64,000 nt of DNA, from NCBI GenBank assembly GCA_037349105.1, contig JAYJMM010000084.1, positions 1-64,000 of the forward strand, given 5' to 3'. Positions within the stretch are counted from its first letter, which is position 1, and each line of letters begins with the position of its first letter. Below are positions 36,901-48,720 of this stretch, piece after piece. Under the pieces are notes generated by a model that did no database searches, was not told where the DNA came from, and worked only from the letters and a program-made list of their open reading frames with translations. The stretch comes from Limnomonas spitsbergensis. Taxonomy: Eukaryota; Chlorophyta; Chlorophyceae; Chlamydomonadales. The translations under genes and the position numbers were made by a program.

Positions 36901-39900
36901 GGTGGGGAAATAGCTGAGGATTTGCTGGGGTGGTGGGGAAAGTAGCTGAGGATTTGCAGGGGTGGTGGGGAAATGGCTGAGGATTTGCAGGGGTGGTGGG
37001 GAAAGTAGCTGAGCATTTGCAGGGGTGGTGGGGAAATAGCTGAGGATTTGCAGGGGTGGTGGGGAAATAGCTGAGGATTTGCAGGGGTGGTGGGAAAAAT
37101 AGCTGAGGATTTGCAGGGGTGGTGGGGAAATAGCTGAGGATTTGCAGGGGTGGTGGAGAAAATAGCTGAGGATTTGCAGGGGTGGTGGGGAAAGTAGCTG
37201 AGGATTTGCAGGGGTGGTGGGGAAAGTAGCTGAGCATTTGCAGGGGTGGTGGGGAAAGCAGCTGAGGATTTGCAGGGGCGGTGGGGAAAGCAGCTGAGGA
37301 TTTGCAGGGGTGGTGGGGAAAGTAGCTGAGGATTTGCAGGGGTGGTGGGGAAAGCAGCTGAGGATTTGCAGGGGTGGTGGAGAAAGTAGCTGAGGATTTG
37401 CATGGGGTGGTGGGGAAAGCAGCTGAGGATTTGCAGGGGTGGTGGGGAAAGTAGCTGATGATTTGCAGGGGTGGTGGGGAAAGTAGCTGAGGATTTGCAG
37501 GGGTGGTGGGGAAAGTAGCTGAGCATTTGCAGGGGTGGTGGGGAATTAGCTGAGGATTTGCAGGGGTGGTGGGGAAAGCAGCTGAGGATTTGCAGGGGTG
37601 GTGGGGAAATAGCTGAGGATTTGCAGGGGTGGTGGGGAAAATAGCTGATGATTTGCAGGGGTGGTGGGGAAATAGCTGAGGATTTGCAGGGGTGGTGGGG
37701 AAAGTAGCTGAGGATTTGCAGGGGTGGTGGGGAAATAGCTGAGGATTTGTAGGGGTGGTGGGGAAAGTAGCTGAGGATTTGCAGGGGTGGTGGGGAAAGC
37801 AGCTGAGGATTTGCAGGGGTGGTGGGGAAAGCAGCTGAGGATTTGCAGGGGTGGTGGGGAAAGTAGCTGAGGATTTGCAGGGGTGGGGGGGAAAATAGCT
37901 GAGGATTTGCAGGGGTGGTGGGGAAAGTAGCTGAGGATTTGCAGGGGTGGTGGGGAAAGCAGCTGAGGATTTGCAGGGGTGGTGGGAAAAATAGCTGAGG
38001 ATTTGCATGGGTGGTGGGGAAAGTAGCTGAGCATTTGCAGGGGTAGGGAAAATAGCTGAGGATTTGCAGGGGTCGTGGGGAAAGCAGCTGAGGATTTGCA
38101 TGGGTGGTGGGGAAATAGCTGATGATTTGCAGGGGTGGTGGGGAAAGTAGCTGAGGATCTGCAGGGGTGGTGGGGAAAGCAGCTGAGGATTTGCAGGGGT
38201 GGTGGGGAAAGCAGCTGAGGATTTGCAGGGGTGGTGGGGAAATAGCTGAGGATTTGCAGGGGTGGTGGGGAAAATAGCTGAGGATTTGCAGGGGTGGTGG
38301 GGAAAGTAGCTGAGGATTTGCAGGGGTGGTGGGGAAATAGCTGAGGATTTGCAGGGGTGGTGGGGAAAGTAGCTGAGCATTTGCAGGGGTGGTGGGGAAA
38401 ATAGCTGAGGATTTGCAGGGGTGGTGGGGAAAATAGCTGAGGATTTGCAGGGGTGGTGGGGAAAGTAGCTGATGATTTTCAGGGGTGGTGGGGAAAGTAG
38501 CTGAACATTTGCAGGGGTGGTGGGGAAATAGCTGAGGATTTGCAGGGGTGGTGGGGAAATAGCTGAGGATTTGCAGGGGTGGTGGGGAAAATAGCTGAGG
38601 ATTTGCAGGGGTGGTGGGGAAATAGCTGAGGATTTGCAGGGGTGGTGGAGAAAATAGCTGAGAATTTGCAGGGGTGGTGGGGAAAGTAGCTGAGGATTTG
38701 CAGGGGTGGTGGGGAAAGTAGCTGAGGATTTGCAGGGGTGGTGGGGAAATAGCTGAGGATTTGTAGGGGTGGTGGGGAAAGTAGCTGAGGATCTGCAGGG
38801 GTGGTGGGGAAAGCTACTGAGGATTTGCAGGGGTGGTGGGGAAATAGCTGAGGATTTGCAGGGGTGGTGGGGAAATAGCTGAGGATTTGCAGGGGTGGTG
38901 GGGAAAGTAGCTGAGGATCTGCAGGGGTGGTGGGGAAAGCAGCTGAGGATTTGCAGGGGTGGTGGGGAAAATAGCTGAGGATTTGCAGGGGTGGTGGGGA
39001 AATAGCTGAGGATTTGCAGGGGTGGTGGGGAAAGTAGCTGAGGATCTGCAGGGGTGGTGGGGAAAGCAGCTGAGGATTTGCAGGGGTGGTGGGGAAAGTA
39101 GCTGAGGATTTGCAGGGGTGGTGAGGAAATAGCTGAGGATTTGCTGGGGTGGTGGGGAAAGTAGCTGAGGATCTGCAGGGGTGGTGGGGAAAGCAGCTGA
39201 GGATTTGCAGGGGTGGTGGGGAAAGTAGCTGAGGATTTGCAGGGGTGGTGGGGAAAGTAGCTGAGGATTTGCAGGGGTGGTGGGGAAAGTAGCTGAGCAT
39301 TTGCAGGGGTGGTGGGGAAATAACTGAGCATTTGCAGGGGCGGTGGGGAAATAGCTGAGGATTTGCAGGGGTGGTGGGGAAGTAGCTGAGGATCTGCAGG
39401 GGTGGTGGGGAAAGCAGCTGAGGATTTGCAGGGGTGGTGGGGAAAGTAGCTGAGGATTTGCAGGGGTGGTGGGGAAAGTAGCTGAGGATTTGCAGGGGTG
39501 GTGGGGAAAGCAGCTGAGGATTTGCTGGGGTGGTGGGGAAAGTAGCTGAGGATTTGCAGGGGTGGTGGGGAAATGGCTGAGGATTTGCAGGGGTGGTGGG
39601 GAAAGTAGCTGAGCATTTGCAGGGGTGGTGGGGAAATAGCTGAGGATTTGCAGGGGTGGTGGGGAAAGTAGCTGAGGATTTGCAGGGGTGGTGGGAAAAA
39701 TAGCTGAGGATTTGCAGGGGTGGTGGGGAAATAGCTGAGGATTTGCAGGGGTGGTGGAGAAAATAGCTGAGGATTTGCAGGGGTGGTGGGGAAAGTAGCT
39801 GAGGATTTGCAGGGGTGGTGGGGAAAGTAGCTGAGCATTTGCAGGGGTGGTGGGGAAAGCAGCTGAGGATTTGCAGGGGCGGTGGGGAAAGCAGCTGAGG

Positions 39901-42900
39901 ATTTGCAGGGGTGGTGGGGAAAGTAGCTGAGGATTTGCAGGGGTGGTGGGGAAAGCAGCTGAGGATTTGCAGGGGTGGTGGAGAAAGTAGCTGAGGATTT
40001 GCATGGGGTGGTGGGGAAAGCAGCTGAGGATCTGCAGGGGTGGTGGGGAAAGCAGCTGAGGAGTTGCAGGGGTGGTGGAGAAAGTAGCTGAGGATTTGCA
40101 TGGGGTGGTGGGGAAAGCAGCTGAGGATCTGCAGGGGTGGTGGGGAAAGCAGCTGAGGATTTGCAGGGGTGGTGGGGAAAGTAGCTGAGGATTTGCAGGG
40201 GTGGTGGGGAAAGTAGCTGAGGATTTGCAGGGGTGGTGGGGAAAGCAGCTGAGGATTTGCAGGGGTGGTGGAGAAAGTAGCTGAGGATTTGCATGGGGTG
40301 GTGGGGAAAGCAGCTGAGGATCTGCAGGGGTGGTGGGGAAAGCAGCTGAGGATTTGCAGGGGTGGTGGAGAAAGTAGCTGAGGATTTGCATGGGGTGGTG
40401 GGGAAAGCAGCTGAGGATCTGCAGGGGTGGTGGGGAAAGCAGCTGAGGATTTGCAGGGGTGGTGGGGAAAATAGCTGAGGATTTGCAGGGGTGGTGGGGA
40501 AAGCAGCTGAGGATTTGCAGGGGTGGTGGGGAAAGCAGCTGAGGATTTGCAGGGGTGGTGGGGAAAGTAGCTGAGGATTTGCAGGGGTGGTGGGGAAAGT
40601 AGCTGAGCATTTGCAGGGGTGGTGGAGAAAGCAGCTGAGGATTTGCAGGGGTGGTGGGGAAATAGCTGAGGATTTGCAGGGGTGGTGGGGAAAGCAGCTG
40701 AGGATCTGCAGGGGTGGTGGGGAAAGCAGCTGAGGATTTGCAGGGGTGGTGGGGAAAATAGCTGAGGATTTGCAGGGGTGGTGGAGAAAGTAGCTGAGGA
40801 TTTGCATGGGGTGGTGGGGAAAGCAGCTGAGGATCTGCAGGGGTGGTGGGGAAAGCAGCTGAGGATTTGCAGGGGTGGTGGGGAAAGTAGCTGAGGATCT
40901 GCAGGGGTGGTGGGGAAAGCAGCTGAGGATTTGCAGGGGTGGTGGGGAAAGCAGCTGAGGATTTGCAGGGGTGGTGGGGAAAGTAGCTGAGGATTTGCAG
41001 GGGTGGTGGGGAAAGTAGCTGAGGATTTGCAGGGGTGGTGGGGAAAGTAGCTGAGCATTTGCAGGGGTGGTGGGGAAAGCAGCTGAGGATTTGCAGGGGT
41101 GGTGGGGAAAGTAGCTGAGGATTTGCAGGGGTGGTGGGGAAAGCAGCTGAGGATTTGCAGGGGTGGTGGGGAAAGCAGCTGAGGATTTGCAGGGGTGGTG
41201 GGGAAAATAGCTGAGGATTTGCAGGGGTGGTGGGGAAAGCAGCTGAGGATTTGCAGGGGTGGTGGGGAAAGTAGCTGAGGATTTGCAGGGGTGGTGGGGA
41301 AAGTAGCTGAGGATTTGCAGGGGTGGTGGGGAAAGTAGCTGAACATTTGCAGGGGTGGTGGGGAAAGCAGCTGAGGATTTGCAGGGGTGGTGGGGAAAGT
41401 AGCTGAGGATTTGCAGGGGTGGTGGGGAAAGTAGCTGAGGATTTGCAGGGGTGGTGGGGAAAGTAGCTGAGGATTTGCAGGGGTGGTGGGGAAAGTAGCT
41501 GAGCATTTGCATGGGGTGGTGGGGAAAGCAGCTGAGGATTTGCAGGGGTGGAGGGGAAAGCAGCTGAGGATTTGCAGGGTTGTTGGGGAAAGTAGCTGAG
41601 GATTTGCAGGGGTGGTGGGGAAAGCAGCTGAGGATTTGCAGGGGTGGTGGGGAAAGCAGCTGAGGATTTGCAGGGGTGGTGGGGAAAGTAGCTGAGGATT
41701 TGCAGGGGTGGTGGGGAAAGCAGCTGAGGATTTGCAGGGGTGGTGGGGAAAGTAGCTGAGGATTTGCAGGGGTGGTGGGGAAAGTAGCTGAGGATTTGCA
41801 GGGGTGGTGGGGAAAGCAGCTGAGGATTTGCAGGGGTGGTGGGGAAAATAGCTGAGGATTTGCAGGGGTGGTGGGGAAAGCAGCTGAGGATTTGCAGGGG
41901 TGGTGGGGAAAGTAGCTGATGATTTGCAGGGGTGGTGGGGAAAGTAGCTGAGGATTTGCAGGGGTGGTGGGGAAAGTAGCTGAGCATTTGCAGGGGTGGT
42001 GGGGAATTAGCTGAGGATTTGCAGGGGTGGTGGGGAAAGCAGCTGAGGATTTGCAGGGGTGGTGGGGAAATAGCTGAGGATTTGCAGGGGTGGTGGGGAA
42101 ATAGCTGAGGATTTGCAGGGGTGGTGGGGAAAGTAGCTGAGAATTTGCAGGGGTGGTGGGGAAATAGCTGAGGATTTGTAGGGGTGGTGGGGAAAGTAGC
42201 TGAGGATTTGCAGGGGTGGTGGGGAAAGTAGCTGAGGATTTGCAGGGGTTGTGGGGAAAATAGCTGAGGATTTGCAGGGGTGGTGGGGAAATAGCTGAGG
42301 ATTTGCAGGGGTGGTGGGGAAATAGCTGAGGATTTGCAGGGTTGTTGGGGAAAGCATCTGAGGATTTGCAGGGGTGGTGGGGAAAGTAGCTGAGGATTTG
42401 CAGGGGTGGTGGGGAAAATAGTTGAGGATTTGCAGGGGTGGTGGGGAAAGTAGCTGAGGATTTGCAGGGGTGGTGGGGAAAGCAGCTGAGGATTTGCAGG
42501 GGTGGTGGGAAAAATAGCTGAGGATTTGCATGGGTGGTGGGGAAAGTAGCTGAGCATTTGCAGGGGTAGGGAAAATAGCTGAGGATTTGCAGGGGTCGTG
42601 GGGAAAGCAGCTGAGGATTTGCATGGGTGGTGGGGAAATAGCTGATGATTTGCAGGGGTGGTGGGGAAAGTAGCTGAGGATCTGCAGGGGTGGTGGGGAA
42701 AGCAGCTGAGGATTTGCAGGGGTGGTGGGGAAAGCAGCTGAGGATTTGCAGGGGTGGTGGGGAAATAGCTGAGGATTTGCAGGGGTGGTGGGGAAAATAG
42801 CTGAGGATTTGCAGGGGTGGTGGGGAAAGTAGCTGAGGATTTGCAGGGGTGGTGGGGAAATAGCTGAGGATTTGCAGGGGTGGTGGGGAAAGTAGCTGAG

Positions 42901-45900
42901 CATTTGCAGGGGTGGTGGGGAAAATAGCTGAGGATTTGCAGGGGTGGTGGGGAAAATAGCTGAGGATTTGCAGGGGTGGTGGGGAAAGTAGCTGATGATT
43001 TGCAGGGGTGGTGGGGAAAGTAGCTGAACATTTGCAGGGGTGGTGGGGAAATAGCTGAGGATTTGCAGGGGTGGTGGGGAAAGTAGCTGAGGATTTGCAG
43101 GGGTGGTGGGGAAAGTAGCTGAGAATTTGCAGGGGTGGTGGGGAAATAGCTGAGGATTTGTAGGGGTGGTGGGGAAAGTAGCTGAGGATCTGCAGGGGTG
43201 GTGGGGAAAGCAGCTGAGGATTTGCAGGGGTGGTGGGGAAATAGCTGAGGATTTGCAGGGGTGGTGGGGAAATAGCTGAGGATTTGCAGGGGTGGTGGGG
43301 AAAGTAGCTGAGGATCTGCAGGGGTGGTGGGGAAAGCAGCTGAGGATTTGCAGGGGTGGTGGGGAAAATAGCTGAGGATTTGCAGGGGTGGTGGGGAAAT
43401 AGCTGAGGATTTGCAGGGGTGGTGGGGAAAGTAGCTGAGGATCTGCAGGGGTGGTGGGGAAAGCAGCTGAGGATTTGCAGGGGTGGTGGGGAAAGTAGCT
43501 GAGGATTTGCAGGGGTGGTGAGGAAATAGCTGAGGATTTGCTGGGGTGGTGGGGAAAGTAGCTGAGGATCTGCAGGGGTGGTGGGGAAAGCAGCTGAGGA
43601 TTTGCAGGGGTGGTGGGGAAAGTAGCTGAGGATTTGCAGGGGTGGTGGGGAAAGTAGCTGAGGATTTGCAGGGGTGGTGGGGAAAGTAGCTGAGCATTTG
43701 CAGGGGTGGTGGGGAAAGCAGCTGAGCATTTGCAGGGGTGGTGGGGAAATAGCTGAGGATTTGCAGGGGTGGTGGGGAAGTAGCTGAGGATCTGCAGGGG
43801 TGGTGGGGAAAGCAGCTGAGGATTTGCAGGGGTGGTGGGGAAAGTAGCTGAGGATTTGCAGGGGTGGTGGGGAAATAGCTGAGGATTTGCTGGGGTGGTG
43901 GGGAAAGTAGCTGAGGATTTGCAGGGGTGGTGGGGAAATGGCTGAGGATTTGCAGGGGTGGTGGGGAAAGTAGCTGAGCATTTGCAGGGGTGGTGGGGAA
44001 ATAGCTGAGGATTTGCAGGGGTGGTGGGGAAATAGCTGAGGATTTGCAGGGGTGGTGGGAAAAATAGCTGAGGATTTGCAGGGGTGGTGGGGAAATAGCT
44101 GAGGATTTGCAGGGGTGGTGGAGAAAATAGCTGAGGATTTGCAGGGGTGGTGGGGAAAGTAGCTGAGGATTTGCAGGGGTGGTGGGGAAAGTAGCTGAGC
44201 ATTTGCAGGGGTGGTGGGGAAAGCAGCTGAGGATTTGCAGGGGCGGTGGGGAAAGCAGCTGAGGATTTGCAGGGGTGGTAGGGAAAGTAGCTGAGGATTT
44301 GCAGGGGTGGTGGGGAAAGCAGCTGAGGATTTGCAGGGGTGGTGGAGAAAGTAGCTGAGGATTTGCATGGGGTGGTGGGGAAAGCAGCTGAGGATCTGCA
44401 GGGGTGGTGGGGAAATGGCTGAGGATTTGCAGGGGTGGTGGGGAAAGCAGCTGAGGATTTGCAGGGGTGGTGGGAAAAGTAGCTGATGATTTGCAGGTGT
44501 GGTGGGGAAAGTAGCTGAGGATTTGCAGGGGTGGTGGGGAAAGTAGCTGAGCATTTGCAGGGGTGGTGGGGAATTAGCTGAGGATTTGCAGGGGTGGTGG
44601 GGAAAGCAGCTGAGGATTTGCAGGGGTGGTGGGGAAATAGCTGAGGATTTGCAGGGGTGGTGGGGAAAATAGCTGATGATTTGCAGGGGTGGTGGGGAAA
44701 TAGCTGAGGATTTGCAGGGGTGGTGGGGAAAGTAGCTGAGGATTTGCAGGGGTGGTGGGGAAATAGCTGAGGATTTGTAGGGGTGGTGGGGAAAGTAGCT
44801 GAGGATTTGCAGGGGTGGTGGGGAAAGTAGCTGAGGATTTGCAGGGGTTGTGGGGAAAATAGCTGAGGATTTGCAGGGGTGGTGGGGAAATAGCTGAGGA
44901 TTTGCAGGGGTGGTGGGGAAATAGCTGAGGATTTGCAGGGTTGTTGGGGAAAGCAGCTGAGGATTTGCAGGGGTGGTGGGGAAAGTAGCTGAGGATTTGC
45001 AGGGGTGGTGGGGAAAATAGCTGAGGATTTGCAGGGGTGGTGGGGAAAGTAGCTGAGGATTTGCAGGGGTGGTGGGGAAAGCAGCTGAGGATTTGCAGGG
45101 GTGGTGGGAAAAATAGCTGAGGATTTGCATGGGTGGTGGGGAAAGTAGCTGAGCATTTGCAGGGGTAGGGAAAATAGCTGAGGATTTGCAGGGGTCGTGG
45201 GGAAAGCAGCTGAGGATTTGCATGGGTGGTGGGGAAATAGCTGATGATTTGCAGGGGTGGTGGGGAAAGTAGCTGAGGATCTGCAGGGGTGGTGGGGAAA
45301 GCAGCTGAGGATTTGCAGGGGTGGTGGGGAAAGCAGCTGAGGATTTGCAGGGGTGGTGGGGAAATAGCTGAGGATTTGCAGGGGTGGTGGGGAAAATAGC
45401 TGAGGATTTGCAGGGGTGGTGGGGAAAGTAGCTGAGGATTTGCAGGGGTGGTGGGGAAATAGCTGAGGATTTGCAGGGGTGGTGGGGAAAGTAGCTGAGC
45501 ATTTGCAGGGGTGGTGGGGAAAATAGCTGAGGATTTGCAGGGGTGGTGGGGAAAATAGCTGAGGATTTGCAGGGGTGGTGGGGAAAGTAGCTGATGATTT
45601 GCAGGGGTGGTGGGGAAAGTAGCTGAACATTTGCAGGGGTGGTGGGGAAATAGCTGAGGATTTGCAGGGGTGGTGGGGAAATAGCTGAGGATTTGCAGGG
45701 GTGGTGGGGAAAATAGCTGAGGATTTGCAGGGGTGGTGGGGAAATAGCTGAGGATTTGCAGGGGTGGTGGAGAAAATAGCTGAGGATTTGCAGGGGTGGT
45801 GGGGAAAGTAGCTGAGGATTTGCAGGGGTGGTGGGGAAAGTAGCTGAGAATTTGCAGGGGTGGTGGGGAAATAGCTGAGGATTTGTAGGGGTGGTGGGGA

Positions 45901-46174
45901 AAGTAGCTGAGGATCTGCAGGGGTGGTGGGGAAAGCAGCTGAGGATTTGCAGGGGTGGTGGGGAAATAGCTGAGGATTTGCAGGGGTGGTGGGGAAATAG
46001 CTGAGGATTTGCAGGGGTGGTGGGGAAAGTAGCTGAGGATCTGCAGGGGTGGTGGGGAAAGCAGCTGAGGATTTGCAGGGGTGGTGGGGAAAATAGCTGA
46101 GGATTTGCAGGGGTGGTGGGGAAATAGCTGAGGATTTGCAGGGGTGGTGGGGAAAGTAGCTGAGGATTTGCAGG

Positions 46175-47310
46175 GGTGGTGGGGAAAGTAGCTGAGCATT
46201 TGCAGGGGTGGTGGGGAAATAGCTGAGCATTTGCAGGGGTGGTGGGGAAATAGCTGAGGATTTGCAGGGGTGGTGGGGAAGTAGCTGAGGATCTGCAGGG
46301 GTGGTGGGGAAAGCAGCTGAGGATTTGCAGGGGTGGTGGGGAAAGTAGTTGAGGATTTGCAGGGGTGGTGGGGAAATAGCTGAGGATTTGCTGGGGTGGT
46401 GGGGAAAGTAGCTGAGGATTTGCAGGGGTGGTGGGGAAATGGCTGAGGATTTGCAGGGGTGGTGGGGAAAGTAGCTGAGCATTTGCAGGGGTGGTGGGGA
46501 AATAGCTGAGGATTTGCAGGGGTGGTGGGGAAATAGCTGAGGATTTGCAGGGGTGGTGGGAAAAATAGCTGAGGATTTGCAGGGGTGGTGGGGAAATAGC
46601 TGAGGATTTGCAGGGGTGGTGGAGAAAATAGCTGAGGATTTGCAGGGGTGGTGGGGAAAGTAGCTGAGGATTTGCAGGGGTGGTGGGGAAAGTAGCTGAG
46701 CATTTGCAGGGGTGGTGGGGAAAGCAGCTGAGGATTTGCAGGGGTGGTGGGGAAAGTAGCTGAGCATTTGCAGGGGTGGTGGGGAAATAGCTGAGCATTT
46801 GCAGGGGTGGTGGGGAAATAGCTGAGGATTTGCAGGGGTGGTGGGGAAGTAGCTGAGGATCTGCAGGGGTGGTGGGGAAAGCAGCTGAGGATTTGCAGGG
46901 GTGGTGGGGAAAGTAGTTGAGGATTTGCAGGGGTGGTGGGGAAATAGCTGAGGATTTGCTGGGGTGGTGGGGAAAGTAGCTGAGGATTTGCAGGGGTGGT
47001 GGGGAAATGGCTGAGGATTTGCAGGGGTGGTGGGGAAAGTAGCTGAGCATTTGCAGGGGTGGTGGGGAAATAGCTGAGGATTTGCAGGGGTGGTGGGGAA
47101 ATAGCTGAGGATTTGCAGGGGTGGTGGGAAAAATAGCTGAGGATTTGCAGGGGTGGTGGGGAAATAGCTGAGGATTTGCAGGGGTGGTGGAGAAAATAGC
47201 TGAGGATTTGCAGGGGTGGTGGGGAAAGTAGCTGAGGATTTGCAGGGGTGGTGGGGAAAGTAGCTGAGCATTTGCAGGGGTGGTGGGGAAAGCAGCTGAG
47301 GATTTGCAGG
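46175..47310. repeat. 568-bp tandem duplication in array B
   Basis: The copies are about 46,175-46,742 and 46,743-47,310. The GAAAGTAGTTGAGG variant at 46,341 recurs at 46,909, and the GTGGGGAAGTAGC unit at 46,273 recurs at 46,841, both offset 568 bp. They part near 46,750/47,318, where the second has GGGGCGGTGG. Confidence 0.88.
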
Positions 47311-48094
47311 GGCGGTGGGGAAAGCAGCTGAGGATTTGCAGGGGTGGTGGGGAAAGTAGCTGAGGATTTGCAGGGGTGGTGGGGAAAGCAGCTGAGGATT
47401 TGCAGGGGTGGTGGAGAAAGTAGCTGAGGATTTGCATGGGGTGGTGGGGAAAGCAGCTGAGGATCTGCAGGGGTGGTGGGGAAAGCAGCTGAGGATTTGC
47501 AGGGGTGGTGGAGAAAGTAGCTGAGGAATTGCATGGGGTGGTGGGGAAAGCAGCTGAGGATCTGCAGGGGTGGTGGGGAAAGCAGCTGAGGATTTGCAGG
47601 GGTGGTGGGGAAAGTAGCTGAGGATTTGCAGGGGTGGTGGGGAAAGTAGCTGAGCATTTGCATGGGGTGGTGGGGAAAGCAGCTGAGGATCTGCAGGGGT
47701 GGTGGGGAAATAGCTGAGGATTTGCAGGGGTGGAGGGGAAAGTAGCTGAGGATTTGCAGGGGTGGTGGGGAAAGCAGCTGAGGATTTGCAGGGGTGGTGG
47801 GGAAAGCAGCTGAGGATTTGCAGGGGTGGTGGGGAAAGTAGCTGAGCATTTGCAGGGGTGGTGGGGAAAGCAGCTGAGGATTTGCAGGGGTGGTGGGGAA
47901 AGCAGCTGAGGATTTGCAGGGGTGGTGGGGAAAGTAGCTGAGGATTTGCAGGGGTGGTGGGGAAAGTAGCTGAGCATTTGCAGGGGTGGTGGAGAAAGCA
48001 GCTGAGGATTTGCAGGGGTGGTGGGGAAATAGCTGAGGATTTGCAGGGGTGGTGGGGAAAGCAGCTGAGGATTTGCAGGGGTGGTGGGGAAAGC

Positions 48095-48720
48095 AGCTGA
48101 GGATTTGCAGGGGTGGTGGGGAAAGTAGCTGAGGATTTGCAGGGGTGGTGGGGAAAGCAGCTGAGGATTTGCAGGGGTGGTGGGGAAAGCAGCTGAGGAT
48201 TTGCAGGGGTGGTGGGGAAAATAGCTGAGGATTTGCAGGGTTGGTGGGGAAAGCAGCTGAGGATTTGCAGGGGTGGTGGGGAAAGTAGCTGAGGATTTGC
48301 AGGGGTGGTGGGGAAAGTAGCTGAGTATTTGCAGGGGTGGTGGGGAAAGTAGCTGAGCATTTGCAGGGGTGGTGGGGAAAGCAGCTGAGGATTTGCAGGG
48401 GTGGTGGGGAAAGTAGCTGAGGATTTGCAGGGGTGGTGGGGAAAGTAGCTGAGGATTTGCCGGGGTGGTGGGGAAAGTAGCTGAGGATTTGCAGGGGTGG
48501 TGGGGAAAGTAGCTGAGCATTTGCATGGGGTGGTGGGGAAAGCAGCTGAGGATTTGCAGGGTGGTGGGGAAGGCAGCTGAGGATTTGCAGGGGTGGTGGA
48601 GAAAGTAGCTGAGGATTTGCAGGGGTGGTGGGGAAAGTAGCTGAGGATTTGCAGGGGTGGTGGGGAAAGTAGCTGAGCATTTGCAGGGGTGGTGGGGAAT
48701 TAGCTGAGGATTTGCAGGGG
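48095..48720. repeat. Partial array B block shared with 51.3 and 59.0 kb
   Basis: Ordered rare variants TAGCTGAGTA (48,318), GATTTGCCGG (48,454), and GCAGGGTGGTGG with GGGAAGGCAGC (48,556 region) recur at offset 3,177 (51,495; 51,631; 51,733). They recur again 7,684 bp further on (59,179; 59,315; 59,417). The first copy has an extra AATT-marked segment (48,698 and 48,887) that the later ones lack. Confidence 0.88.

Noticed and set aside
28937..48526. A 19.6-kb open frame on the - strand (6,529 codons) and dozens of similar long open frames
   Set aside because: The B monomer has no stop triplet on the - strand in any frame. Frames run until a variant such as GGGGAATTAGC (TAA on the - strand) or GGATTTTCAGG (TGA) occurs. 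Start codons come only from GAGCATTTG-type or GCATGG-type variants. Frequent 1-bp length changes shift the frame with no sign of constraint.
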